Made by a program: the position numbers and the translations under genes. Below, in pieces: positions 40,774 through 49,245 of a stretch of 64,000 nt of DNA. The DNA lies in the IMG/VR virus record IMGVR_UViG_3300040801_001224, positions 186,001-250,000 of that record, one strand, 5' to 3'. This stretch comes from a virus. The notes below the pieces were generated by a model. That model saw only the letters and a list, made by a program, of their open reading frames with translations, made no database searches and was not told the DNA's origin. Position 1 is the first letter of the stretch, and each line of letters opens with the position of its first letter.

Positions 40774-43524
40774 ATGGCAACTTCAAAACAATTCGGTCTA
40801 CGTGGTATAGGTTCGGACGTACAGCTAGGTAAAGCTGGCGGTCGTTTCGTATTCGACGGTACAGACTTCAACATGACAGGCACTGACGGCTCTACGCTAG
40901 TCAACGTTTCTGGTGCTGAGCCTACATTAGGCACTCACTTAACTACAAAGAACTACGTTGATTCAGTAAGCTCAGGCCTAGATCCGAAAGAATCGGTACG
41001 TGTTGCTACAACAGCTAACATCGACTTAGGCACAGGCGGTCTATTAACAATTGACGGTGTTACTCTACAGGCAGGCGATCGTGTTCTTGTTAAAGATCAG
41101 ACAACAGCTACAGAAAATGGTATCTACGTTGCGGCGGCAGGTGCATGGTCTCGTTCAGAGGACATGGACGGTACTCCAGCTTCTGAAGTATCAGGTGGTA
41201 ACTTCACATTCGTTGAGCAAGGTACAGCTAACATCAACAGTGGTTGGGTTGTACAGGGTGACGGCATCCTAACGTTAGGTACTAACGCCATCACTTGGGT
41301 ACAGTTCTCAGGTGCTGGTTCAATTACAGCAGGTGTAGCATTAACAAAAGTTGGTGAAACATTAAACGTTGACTTATTCGACGGTGACGTTCCAAACCAA
41401 ATCCCAACAATGACTGCTACGGTTGATTCTGCAGATTTACTGATGATTGGTGATACTTCGGAATCTACTACATTAGTTAAGTCAGTAGGTGACGTACTAA
41501 ACGACTTAGACGTTCCTCAATTCCCAGCTTTTGCTCAATCTGCATTAATTACACGTACTGCTGATGACGTTTACGTTGAGACAGTATTTGGTGCTTCTAC
41601 AACAGCTGGTCAGGAAGGCTTAGTGTTCAACGCTTCTAACACTGCTCCATCATTTGGTCTAAACATTGATGGTCTAACAGGTGCCGGTACACTAACAGGT
41701 GCAGAAGAAATTGCGGTATTTGACGGTAATAACAACGTTAAAGCTTCAATCAACGACATCATTGCTGATCGTGACCTAGTTACAGCGGCTGACGCTCTAA
41801 CAGGTATGGTACAGATCACTGGTGGCGTACTTACTTCAACTTCAGTCACTGCTTCATCAGCGGCTAACCGTTTAGGTATTGACGTACAGAACGGTGGTAC
41901 TGCTCCAGTAGTTGGTTTAAACATCAACGGCTTAACTGGTACTACACTAGAATTAACTGACGAACTAGCAGTTTACAGTACTTCTAATGCTACTAACGAA
42001 AAAGCTACAATCCAGAACATCGTTGACTTAGTTGCGGCTAACTCTTCAGATAACGAAATTTCAGAAGGCGATAGCTCTGTAACAGTTACAGACGCAGGTA
42101 CTGGTACAATTACAACTACTGTTGACAATACAGTTGTAATGACAGCTACAGCAGGTGGCGTAGACGTTACTTCACTAACAGTTGACAGCTTAACAGCAGG
42201 TCAGGTTGTTTACGCAGGTACAGACGGTCTACTAACTACAGAAGCTGGTTTCGAGTACAATGACACTACTGATACTTTATCAGCGGCTAACATCTCAGCA
42301 ACTACTTCTGGTACGTTCGCAAGCGCGGCAGTAAGCGACTTAACATCAGGTCGTGTTGTACTAGCAGGTACAGCTGGTGAGTTAGAAGATTCAGCAGACT
42401 TAACGTTCAACGGCACTAACTTAGTTGTTGGCGGCACAGCTGGTCTACAGGTTGCAGGCAACATTGCTACAACTTCTGGTTCAATCACAGCGGCTGGCGG
42501 TTTAATCGACAGCACATTATCAGTTAACAACGGTGTTGTAACTACAAACGCTTCAGGTGCTTTACAGCAGTCAGCTAACTTCACATTCGATGGTTCTACA
42601 ATGACTATCGCTGGTGACGTTGACATTACTGGTTCACTAGACGTTGATAACATTGCTATTGACGGCAACACAATTAGCTCAACTGATACAGATGGCGACA
42701 TCATCATTGCTCCTAACGGCAACGGCGAAGTAATCATTGGTAACGCTGGTAGCCCAGCTCAGTTAATCGCTGAAGACGATCAGTCACTAACAGTTGCTGG
42801 TGGTGCTGGTACATCTACAGCAGGCGGTGATCTAAACCTATTCGGTGGTGACGGCGCAGGCGCAATTGACGGTGGCGACGTAACTATCCAGGCTGGTTCT
42901 TCAGCTTCAGGTACTGCGGGTACTACACTATTCCTAGACGCTAACGACAACGTTGTAGCACAGATCCTTAACTCTGCGGCTTCAACTGACGGCACTCTAG
43001 ACTTATCAGCTGGCGCAAGCATTGCGGCTTCTGGTACAGCGGCTAACATTGACATTACTCTTGATCCTAAGGGTACTGGCACTGTTATCGTTGGTGACGA
43101 GGCTACTTACTCAGCTAACATGGTTGACGCAAGTCTTACAACTAAGGCATACCTTGACTCACAGATTAGTGCTAACGTAGTTCCTGGTTCACTAGCAAGT
43201 GTATCTGGCACAATCGACCTAAGCTCAGCAGGCGCACAGAACATTGGCGCGGCAGACGGCATCCCAGCTAACGCAACGATCCTAGAAGTTACAATGGACG
43301 TTACAGCGGCTTCGAATGCGGCTACAACAGTTACTTTTGGTGACAGTTCAAACGGTGCGGCAAGCTACATGGCTGACACTGAGAACGATCCAGAAACTAC
43401 TGGCCTATACATTGGTGACGCTCGCGTTACTAACGGCGGTACTGCTCAGCAAGCTCAAGCAACAGTTGCTACACCAGGCGCATCTGGTAGCGCATTTGTT
43501 GTTATTACTTTTAGAAATGCCTAA
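40774..43524 (+). CDS. Tail-fibre protein, 916 aa
   Basis: N-terminal KQFGLRGIGSDVQLGKAGGR, then LTTKNYVDSVSSGLDPKESV, TIDGVTLQAGDRVLVKDQTT with ENGIYVAAAGAWSRSEDMDG: a domain common near the start of T4-like fibre proteins. The middle has repeated ITSGTF/LTAGRVV-type units (for example LTAGQVVYAGTDGLLTTEAG and LTSGRVVLAGTAGELEDSAD). The C-terminus is a beta-rich SLASVSGTIDLSSAGAQNIG domain. The single-gene unit has its own late promoter, structured leader and terminator, which suggests high expression. Confidence 0.85.
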   Translation: MATSKQFGLRGIGSDVQLGKAGGRFVFDGTDFNMTGTDGSTLVNVSGAEPTLGTHLTTKNYVDSVSSGLDPKESVRVATTANIDLGTGGLLTIDGVTLQAGDRVLVKDQTTATENGIYVAAAGAWSRSEDMDGTPASEVSGGNFTFVEQGTANINSGWVVQGDGILTLGTNAITWVQFSGAGSITAGVALTKVGETLNVDLFDGDVPNQIPTMTATVDSADLLMIGDTSESTTLVKSVGDVLNDLDVPQFPAFAQSALITRTADDVYVETVFGASTTAGQEGLVFNASNTAPSFGLNIDGLTGAGTLTGAEEIAVFDGNNNVKASINDIIADRDLVTAADALTGMVQITGGVLTSTSVTASSAANRLGIDVQNGGTAPVVGLNINGLTGTTLELTDELAVYSTSNATNEKATIQNIVDLVAANSSDNEISEGDSSVTVTDAGTGTITTTVDNTVVMTATAGGVDVTSLTVDSLTAGQVVYAGTDGLLTTEAGFEYNDTTDTLSAANISATTSGTFASAAVSDLTSGRVVLAGTAGELEDSADLTFNGTNLVVGGTAGLQVAGNIATTSGSITAAGGLIDSTLSVNNGVVTTNASGALQQSANFTFDGSTMTIAGDVDITGSLDVDNIAIDGNTISSTDTDGDIIIAPNGNGEVIIGNAGSPAQLIAEDDQSLTVAGGAGTSTAGGDLNLFGGDGAGAIDGGDVTIQAGSSASGTAGTTLFLDANDNVVAQILNSAASTDGTLDLSAGASIAASGTAANIDITLDPKGTGTVIVGDEATYSANMVDASLTTKAYLDSQISANVVPGSLASVSGTIDLSSAGAQNIGAADGIPANATILEVTMDVTAASNAATTVTFGDSSNGAASYMADTENDPETTGLYIGDARVTNGGTAQQAQATVATPGASGSAFVVITFRNA

Positions 43525-43548
43525 TTGTAAGTAAGGATTTAGATATTT

Positions 43549-44370
43549 TTACAGTATCATAAATTCAAAGTTAAAGCCTGCTTTTTTGCAGGCTTTTTCT
43601 TTTGCTAAGTTTTTTTCTAAATCTGCTTGGAAAGTATATTTTGATTTTACTTCGATGATGAGATTTTCCTTTGGAATGTAGAAGTCCGGGTAATAGCGTT
43701 TTGTTTGGCCATTTATTTCATACCATATGTCGGGCGTTTCATTATCCTTATATACGATGTCTTTTTCAGAAAATTTTTCTAATAGAATATCCAATGCTTG
43801 GCATTCATATCCCTGCACGTCAATCTTATTCCCAGACGGAAGAATATATTCTTTGAACTTGTACATCTTGTGCTTTATCTTTTCGTATAGTTCTTTATTC
43901 TGCATGTGATTCTCTACACCATATTTTTTCAAACACGTCTTCTTTTTCTTTTCTTTAATTTTTTCTGAGATATTGGGGTTATCAACACCATATTTAGTTT
44001 TCCATGTTTCTTTTCTTTTCGCATTGAGTTCAGGAACCTGGCCGGTGTGTTTGTATCCATATTTTTCTAAATTACTTGCTATTGTCGCTTCTTTTATTTC
44101 GTCTGATTGTTGAGGATATTCAACACCATATTTTTGTAGATTAGTGTCTTTTATTTTATTCTGAACACCCTTATTGCCTAATGGAGAAATTGAACCATAT
44201 TTCTTTAGACATGTTTTTTCACGCTGTTCTTTTCCGTTAATGTAAGATAGCTTGCCGGCACAGGATCTTGAACATGCCTTTTTGTATTTATTGTTCCATT
44301 TGTCCCATTCTACAAGATTAGAACAATCGGGATTCGCACATTCGGGTGGGTTGTTGCGGTAAATATTCAT
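43549..44370 (-). CDS. Free-standing homing endonuclease (PD-(D/E)XK type with KYG repeats)
   Basis: 273 residues, AAGGAG before ATG 44370. N-terminal zinc-finger-like part with four Cys (ECANPDCSNL, ACSRSC), then repeats of the form 'TCLKKYGVENP' (five or more) typical of DNA-binding modules in phage homing enzymes, and a C-terminal nuclease core RYYPDFYIPKENLIIEVKSK (PD-x(n)-E-V-K). A minus-strand late element lies 61 bases upstream. The last codons hold the terminator of the convergent fibre gene. Confidence 0.85.
   Translation of the reverse strand: MNIYRNNPPECANPDCSNLVEWDKWNNKYKKACSRSCAGKLSYINGKEQREKTCLKKYGSISPLGNKGVQNKIKDTNLQKYGVEYPQQSDEIKEATIASNLEKYGYKHTGQVPELNAKRKETWKTKYGVDNPNISEKIKEKKKKTCLKKYGVENHMQNKELYEKIKHKMYKFKEYILPSGNKIDVQGYECQALDILLEKFSEKDIVYKDNETPDIWYEINGQTKRYYPDFYIPKENLIIEVKSKYTFQADLEKNLAKEKACKKAGFNFEFMIL
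43573..43600 (+). terminator. Terminator of the 916-residue fibre gene, inside the endonuclease 3' end
   Basis: AAAGCCTGC (43573-43581), loop TTTTTT, GCAGGCTTT (43588-43596) and more T. The same bases code for KEKACKKAGF of the minus-strand endonuclease. Confidence 0.88.
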
Positions 44371-44431
44371 AGCTGATACTCCTTTCCAGTATTAGAGTAG
44401 TCAGATGTTGGCGCATCGTGGACTACACTTC

Positions 44432-44439
44432 TATTTATC
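44432..44439 (-). promoter_or_regulatory. Late promoter GATAAATA (minus strand)
   Basis: TATTTATC on the plus strand, 61 bases before ATG 44370 of the endonuclease. Confidence 0.6.
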
Positions 44440-44521
44440 ATTATTGAACCCATTGTCTGAGCAAAGTTGATTTTAGGCCCTTTTCTTTTTGTCTGACATT
44501 TCTGATATATTAGAAAATTAT

Positions 44522-44529
44522 GGTAAATA
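44522..44529 (+). promoter_or_regulatory. Late promoter variant GGTAAATA
   Basis: Ends 28 bases before ATG 44558, the usual distance. Confidence 0.6.
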
Positions 44530-44557
44530 AGAGTAACAAGCCCAAGAGGAACAAATC

Positions 44558-45721
44558 ATGACTTTAAAATTATCAGGAAGCTTTAAGATACCAAGCGGAA
44601 GCTTCAAGGCCGGAGATCTATCATTAATAGATGCCGGAGCTCACCGTTATTGGCGAGTAAATGGGGTGCCTGACGCAGGCAGTAATGATTTAGATATCAT
44701 TGAGATTGAAATGTTTGAAGAAACTAGTGGTGGTTCTGACGTAACAAGCACTTCTTTTGCTATTGCTGATAGTGAGTTAGATAGTAGGTTCTTAAAAGAA
44801 AATGCGTTTAACGATGTAATTAACAAAAGCAACGTTGGCGCCAGTGGCAACCGTTGGAGCTCAGTTAGAAATGACGGCCAAGGATGGGTTGGTCAAGATT
44901 TTGGTGCTGGTAACGAGAAAAATATTAAACGTGTGAACTTAATTAATGGTTGGAGACCACCAGGTTATCCAGCAGATAAACCAGCTGGATCAGGATGGCA
45001 AGTACAGTACTCGGATGACGGAACAACGTGGACTGATATTGGCCCACTAACACCAGCAAGTGCTTTTGAGGATGTCGAAGTGTTACTAGTTGCACCACCG
45101 GCTCCAACATTAACCCCAACTACTTGGGATCCAGTGGGAAGTGCTTCTAACTGGACATTATCAAACGGTAACTTAACTGCGGCACATACAAACGTTGGCG
45201 GTTCATTTGGTTATGTTGAAACAGTGGATTCCTTTTCATCTGGCAAATTTTACTTTGAAATTACAGATGATAACTCAGTTGATTCAGCACCATCTATTGG
45301 TATTACTGATTACACTGGTCCAAATACGCCAACTACTAACCTATTTGGTGCTCAGCCAGGCAACAACACTACAGCAGTATATGGCCCAGACGGTGTATGT
45401 TATTTTGAAAGCGGTAGCGCGGCATGTTTCCCATCAGGTTGGACTAGTGGTGACGTGATTGGCGTTGCGCTTGATTTAGACAACAACGCTATCTGGTTTT
45501 CTAAAAATGGTGTCTGGGGTGGCGGTGCCAGTCAAGCAGAAATTGAAGCTGGCAACACTACAAACGCTATTAGAACTGGTTTAACAGGAACTTACCAAGT
45601 TGTTATCACTGACAGTACAGGTGATAGTGCTGTGCACCAACACACTGCTAATTTTGGACAGAATGCTTTCTCATACACAGTTCCAGCAGGATTTACAGCA
45701 GGCCTTGGCACTGTTAGCTAA
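44558..45721 (+). CDS. Discoidin-like plus SPRY virion adhesin
   Basis: 387 residues. The N-terminal MTLKLSGSFKIPSGSFKAGD matches the leader of the 22501 protein. Next comes an F5/8-type C (discoidin) domain: HRYWRVNGVPDAGSNDLDII, WVGQDFGAGNEKNIKRVNLI and WQVQYSDDGTTWTDIG. A SPRY domain follows: SGKFYFEITDDNS, SGDVIGVALDLDNNAIWFSK and NGVWGGG. Both domains bind sugars or proteins on surfaces, so this is a likely host-recognition or decoration protein. Confidence 0.83.
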   Translation: MTLKLSGSFKIPSGSFKAGDLSLIDAGAHRYWRVNGVPDAGSNDLDIIEIEMFEETSGGSDVTSTSFAIADSELDSRFLKENAFNDVINKSNVGASGNRWSSVRNDGQGWVGQDFGAGNEKNIKRVNLINGWRPPGYPADKPAGSGWQVQYSDDGTTWTDIGPLTPASAFEDVEVLLVAPPAPTLTPTTWDPVGSASNWTLSNGNLTAAHTNVGGSFGYVETVDSFSSGKFYFEITDDNSVDSAPSIGITDYTGPNTPTTNLFGAQPGNNTTAVYGPDGVCYFESGSAACFPSGWTSGDVIGVALDLDNNAIWFSKNGVWGGGASQAEIEAGNTTNAIRTGLTGTYQVVITDSTGDSAVHQHTANFGQNAFSYTVPAGFTAGLGTVS

Positions 45722-45740
45722 AACTTTTTCAAACTAACGC

Positions 45741-45768
45741 AAAGGGTTCTTAGGAGCCCTTTTCTTTT
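45741..45768 (+). terminator. Rho-independent terminator
   Basis: AAAGGGTTC (45741-45749), loop TTAG, GAGCCCTTT (45754-45762), then TCTTTT. Confidence 0.85.
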
Positions 45769-45788
45769 GATTTCACATTCACAAACAA

Positions 45789-45796
45789 GATAAATA
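45789..45796 (+). promoter_or_regulatory. Late promoter GATAAATA
   Basis: Exact element only five bases before ATG 45802, so the transcript would be near-leaderless. Confidence 0.6.
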
Positions 45797-45801
45797 TTAT
45801 T

Positions 45802-46299
45802 ATGCGTGTAGAAGAAGTTAAAGATGATGATACATACAAGATTAAGTATACTAAATTGGACTATGGCGATTTCTGTGACATGTTTGGAGAAAATGTTGCT
45901 ATACACGTATACGCAGAATATATAATATCAGAGTGCAATCTTTTGGAGAGTAATAGCGAAGAATCTATTGCTGAATTTGATTCACTCGAAGGCGAGAAGC
46001 CAGTTGTCGGAAATATCTATTATGGTTTACACATTGGATTAACCAATGGAAAAATACAACCCCTAGGTAATTTTAAAGGAAAAGTGGATAGTGTAATCTC
46101 CAATCCATTTGGTGATACATATATTATAGAACTTAAGGACGGCACCAAGGCCCCCTATCCACAATATGATACACAAGAAATCTTAAAATCAAAAGTTTTG
46201 CTATCATCGTCCAAGGAAGATCATGAATCAGAGATGATGTCTATGAAATTAAAATTCGGTATAGATTTTGACGCAATAAGAGAGCAAATGGTAGTCTAA
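45802..46299 (+). CDS. Hypothetical protein, 165 aa
   Basis: Starts MRVEEVKDDDTYKIKYTKLD; fits the basic-start M(K/R)xx(E/D) group. Soluble, with a strand-rich middle (GKVDSVISNPFGDTYIIELK). No Shine-Dalgarno site: the ATG follows the late element by five bases. No recognised family. Confidence 0.72.
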   Translation: MRVEEVKDDDTYKIKYTKLDYGDFCDMFGENVAIHVYAEYIISECNLLESNSEESIAEFDSLEGEKPVVGNIYYGLHIGLTNGKIQPLGNFKGKVDSVISNPFGDTYIIELKDGTKAPYPQYDTQEILKSKVLLSSSKEDHESEMMSMKLKFGIDFDAIREQMVV

Positions 46300-46347
46300 A
46301 AAAATTTGACTTCAATTTCACTAGACTACGCTATCTGTCATTCCAAT

Positions 46348-46355
46348 GATAAATA
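46348..46355 (+). promoter_or_regulatory. Late promoter GATAAATA
   Basis: Exact element ending 28 bases before ATG 46384. Confidence 0.75.
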
Positions 46356-46383
46356 CTAATATAATAAAAATAGGGCAAACACC

Positions 46384-46773
46384 ATGAGTACATTTAAAGC
46401 AGGCGCTAGACCTCACGTAATCGAGGAACATGAGAAGCCAGTAGAAGAAACAAACGTATTAGGAAAACATTGGAGAACAGCGTGTGCTATAATCTACCTA
46501 GTTATCTGTGTGTTCGATTTCTTAATAATGCCAGCAATGTTAACTCAGTATAGTAAAGAGCAAGATTACTCTCAATTATTTATTGAGATTTCAAAGCTAG
46601 AAAGTCCACAGGCACAAACGGCATTAATCAACAAGATTGATTATAGCGTACAAACATGGGATCCTATTACACTACAGGGCGCAGGAATGTTCCATGTAGC
46701 ATTTGGTGCTATTTTAACAGGTGTTGTGTTATCACGTACAGGAAGGGAAAGAATCACTAGAAGGGTTGATTAA
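46384..46773 (+). CDS. Putative holin
   Basis: 129 residues with two hydrophobic segments: ACAIIYLVICVFDFLIMPAM (about 34-55) and MFHVAFGAILTGVVLS (about 102-118), a charged N-terminus and a basic TGRERITRRVD end. WDPITLQGAGMFHVAFGAIL resembles the holin family found in marine T4-like phages. Holins form inner-membrane holes that time lysis. Late promoter; the spanins are 20 kb away and the M15 peptidase 15 kb away. Confidence 0.75.
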   Translation: MSTFKAGARPHVIEEHEKPVEETNVLGKHWRTACAIIYLVICVFDFLIMPAMLTQYSKEQDYSQLFIEISKLESPQAQTALINKIDYSVQTWDPITLQGAGMFHVAFGAILTGVVLSRTGRERITRRVD

Positions 46774-47225
46774 TGAGACTGTATGAGATTGATAGTGAGC
46801 CGGGAACATATGTTTCTGTAAGGTTTACTAAAGACACAAATAAAAAATTACGTGAGTTTGCTCTAAGTTTGGGTTTAAAGCCTATTGACAAATTTCACAT
46901 TACTGTAGTTTATTCACCAAAACCATTAGGTGTAGAATTTGGCGAGAGCAGATTTAACGGATCTGCTAAAATAACTGGCATAGATTATTTAGGTGATATT
47001 GACTCTGAGTACAGGGCAGTTGTATTGCACGTTGATTCAAAAGAAGTACAAAATTTATATGATACGTATGAAGTAATACATGGGTACAAACACACATATG
47101 ATGAGTTTATCCAGCACGTGAGTTTAGCTTATCGGCCACCAGAGGATTTGGATTTAAGTCAAGTAGATTTACCAGACTTTGAAATAGAATTTAGTTACGT
47201 AAAAATTGAGGCATTAAAAGAATGA
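46773..47225 (+). CDS. 2H phosphoesterase, Acb1-like (anti-CBASS)
   Basis: 150 residues, about the size of T4 Acb1 (gp57B). Two catalytic H-x-(T/S) motifs: H42-I-T44 in KFHITVVYSPKP and H115-V-S117 in FIQHVSLAYRP, 73 residues apart, as in the 2H superfamily. The GTYVSVRFTKD start and YSPKP segment fit my memory of the Acb1 family, which cleaves the cyclic nucleotide signals of CBASS defence. Other 2H enzymes (ligT-like) remain possible. The N-terminus MRLYEIDSE fits the capsid-targeting leader pattern. Coupled to both neighbours. Confidence 0.75.
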   Translation: MRLYEIDSEPGTYVSVRFTKDTNKKLREFALSLGLKPIDKFHITVVYSPKPLGVEFGESRFNGSAKITGIDYLGDIDSEYRAVVLHVDSKEVQNLYDTYEVIHGYKHTYDEFIQHVSLAYRPPEDLDLSQVDLPDFEIEFSYVKIEALKE

Positions 47226-47806
47226 GAGCAAGCGAATTATTAAACGAAAGCATGGATTTTTCTGTATCTGAGTTGAAAGACTACAAAGGCACACATCCTA
47301 AATTTCAGGGTAAGAAAATATGGTACCCAGTTGGACAAGAAGAAGACGTTGAATGTTGGGCATGTAAAGGCCAGGGTTGGGAAGACTTTGGGCCTGAATA
47401 CGGCAAGGAAGAATGTCGTGTATGTGACGGAGAAGGCACACGCAATGAATTCGTTAGTGTTGGTCCAGAGTTTAACGTGTCTAATTCCAATGGTTATGAG
47501 ATACAGCGTATGATGGGATTAGATCCAGACTACAGTGGTTCACTACAGGGTGAAGAAATAACGACTGTTTTGCGTAGATTAATTAAATTAAAGAATACAG
47601 ATAGTTCAGCACATACTCGTGACGTGTCAGATGAACGTGGCGAAGCACGAGCCGTTAAGGGTGATGATGGCGTAGACCGCATACAGCGTGGTCCTAGAAT
47701 GGTGGATTTTGGTCGCACTCAAGAACAGGTAAATCGTTACCTAGACGATATGATTGAACTGCTACAGTTTGCCAAAAAGAACGGATATGGAGTGACTTGG
47801 GGCTAA
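47222..47806 (+). CDS. Zinc-binding DnaJ-type finger protein, 194 aa
   Basis: Two CxxCxGxG motifs, CWACKGQG and CRVCDGEG (about residues 45-72), as in one zinc-binding unit of DnaJ. There is no J domain. The N-terminus MRASELLNES looks like a capsid-targeting leader with L-N-E. The C-terminal half is helical. Starts by ATGA overlap with the 2H gene. Function unknown; zinc-dependent protein or RNA binding is likely. Confidence 0.75.
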   Translation: MRASELLNESMDFSVSELKDYKGTHPKFQGKKIWYPVGQEEDVECWACKGQGWEDFGPEYGKEECRVCDGEGTRNEFVSVGPEFNVSNSNGYEIQRMMGLDPDYSGSLQGEEITTVLRRLIKLKNTDSSAHTRDVSDERGEARAVKGDDGVDRIQRGPRMVDFGRTQEQVNRYLDDMIELLQFAKKNGYGVTWG

Positions 47807-47807
47807 T

Positions 47808-48119
47808 ATGTACGCAACATTAAAAACGCAGAGTGAAATGGGTGAAGAATTATTCCAGGACGTATTCATTGTAATGGATGATGCCCTAGAGATAACAAAT
47901 GTGTTGACTTTCGATGATGAAGGCAATAGAATAGAGACAGTAGCAACACTAGACTATTTGAGTGACAAAGATGACTATGGTGTTGAATACGAGTTCGATG
48001 TAAACAAGAAATTAACTGTTGAAGAAGGTGAGCAGTTAATGGACGCATTAAACCAAGTTTTAAAATATGATTACGAATTAGATTTACCTATAGATAAGGA
48101 TAGTTACAATGAAAGTTAA
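47808..48119 (+). CDS. Hypothetical acidic protein, 103 aa
   Basis: Starts MYATLKTQSEMGEELFQDVF one base after the upstream stop; very acidic, with VNKKLTVEEGEQLMDALNQV. Overlaps the next gene by 11 bases. Not recognised. Confidence 0.7.
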   Translation: MYATLKTQSEMGEELFQDVFIVMDDALEITNVLTFDDEGNRIETVATLDYLSDKDDYGVEYEFDVNKKLTVEEGEQLMDALNQVLKYDYELDLPIDKDSYNES

Positions 48120-48528
48120 CGATATTATTTACGAGTCAGACGAAGCTCATAGAGAAAAAGTCAAAAAGATGATGGACACGATGGACCGAGAGCGTGAACG
48201 TGCGGCTCAAATGAAAGCCAAGCGTAAAGAACGTGAGGAGCAGGAACGTCCAGAACGTGAACGTCGAGCTAAAGCCCATAAAGAAAAGATGATCAAGCAA
48301 CAGAATCGTCTGGACACAATTGCTAAAGGTCACAACGACTATGAAACGTTTGAGCAGGCAGTAGAGCGTGAAATGGGTGAAAAAGTATCCAACAACTATG
48401 GACTGATGCAGAGTACATGGCACAAGATCCATCCAATGGGTGACGAAGAAACCAAAGACTATTACACTGGATGGGCAAATTCTCACAGTGATCTAGCCAG
48501 AAAAACAGGTGGCTGGACTGGAGATTAA
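48109..48528 (+). CDS. Highly charged helical protein, possibly packaged, 139 aa
   Basis: Leader-like start MKVNDIIYESDE (I-Y-E site), then a nearly continuous Arg/Lys/Glu helix (residues 15-75) and a compact C-terminal segment (NNYGLMQSTWHKIHPMGDEE). Resembles T4 internal proteins in layout (leader plus charged body) though not in sequence. Confidence 0.7.
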   Translation: MKVNDIIYESDEAHREKVKKMMDTMDRERERAAQMKAKRKEREEQERPERERRAKAHKEKMIKQQNRLDTIAKGHNDYETFEQAVEREMGEKVSNNYGLMQSTWHKIHPMGDEETKDYYTGWANSHSDLARKTGGWTGD

Positions 48529-48531
48529 TAC

Positions 48532-48560
48532 TTGACAAAGGATATAGATTGTAGTATAAT
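48532..48560 (+). promoter_or_regulatory. Sigma70-type promoter
   Basis: TTGACA (48532-48537), 17 bases, TATAAT (48555-48560). Confidence 0.9.
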
Positions 48561-48593
48561 ACATTCTATAACAAGTCAAGGAGTACCCAAAAA

Positions 48594-48866
48594 ATGACAG
48601 ATAGAGAATACAACTCTAAAAGTTTCAAACAGGAAGATATCGTTCGTTTAAAGCAGTTAATGACTGAAGGCTGTCAAGTGATGCAGGAAGTTGATGACCT
48701 AAACGAAGGCTTAAACGATACAATTAAAGCGATTGCTGAAGAGATTGAAGTTAAACCAGCCCAATTGAAAAAAGCAATTAAAATCGCATACAAGAACTCA
48801 ATGATCGAAGAGCGTGATAAGCTTGACGAAATTGATGACATATTACAGGCGGCTGGCCGAGGATAA
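48594..48866 (+). CDS. dsbA: DsbA-like double-stranded DNA-binding protein
   Basis: 90 residues, the size of T4 DsbA (89). Small, charged and all-helical: FKQEDIVRLKQLMTEGCQVM, IKAIAEEIEVKPAQLKKAIK, IAYKNSMIEERDKLDEIDDI. DsbA binds phage DNA near late promoters. The call rests on size and helix pattern, plus similarity remembered from T4-like phages. Own promoter; AAGGAG before the ATG. Confidence 0.7.
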   Translation: MTDREYNSKSFKQEDIVRLKQLMTEGCQVMQEVDDLNEGLNDTIKAIAEEIEVKPAQLKKAIKIAYKNSMIEERDKLDEIDDILQAAGRG

Positions 48867-48872
48867 TGAGAG

Positions 48873-49241
48873 GTGGCAAAACATATCGTAATAGTAGACG
48901 ACGACCCTACGGTTATTCAGATACTAAAAGCGTTTATTCGCCAGGCCATTAATGGCAATGGTCATTACGATATTGTCACCTTTGATAACATAACTGAAGC
49001 CTGTGATTATATAACTGAACATCCTGTGGATTTATTATTCCAGGATGTTCACGTTCAAAGCGACTTAGACGGATTAATTGCCGCTCGAATAGCCAAAAAC
49101 TTTGGTGTTCCGGTAGTTGTTATCACTTCTGATATCTGTCTATCAATAGTTGAAAGAGTCGCTAAGGGTAGATACGACAAGCTAATACTAAAGCCCATCA
49201 GTATTGGTGAAGTGAAACACGCCCTAGATCTTTGTAAATAA
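48873..49241 (+). CDS. CheY-like response-regulator receiver protein
   Basis: 122 residues from a GTG start, one complete REC domain. Acidic pocket VDDD (8-11), phosphorylatable D58 (LLFQDVHV), T85 (VVVITSD) and K107 (LILKPIS) are all in place; FDNITEACDYI and the alternating strand/helix pattern fit CheY. No output domain is present. REC domains receive phosphate from histidine kinases; none is seen in the window, so the partner is probably a host kinase. Co-transcribed with the DsbA-like gene. Confidence 0.88.
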   Translation: MAKHIVIVDDDPTVIQILKAFIRQAINGNGHYDIVTFDNITEACDYITEHPVDLLFQDVHVQSDLDGLIAARIAKNFGVPVVVITSDICLSIVERVAKGRYDKLILKPISIGEVKHALDLCK

Positions 49242-49245
49242 TCAC

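Noticed and set aside
41610-43082. Minus-strand frames opposite the 916-residue fibre gene
   Set aside because: Low-complexity mirrors of repeat coding sequence with no start signals.
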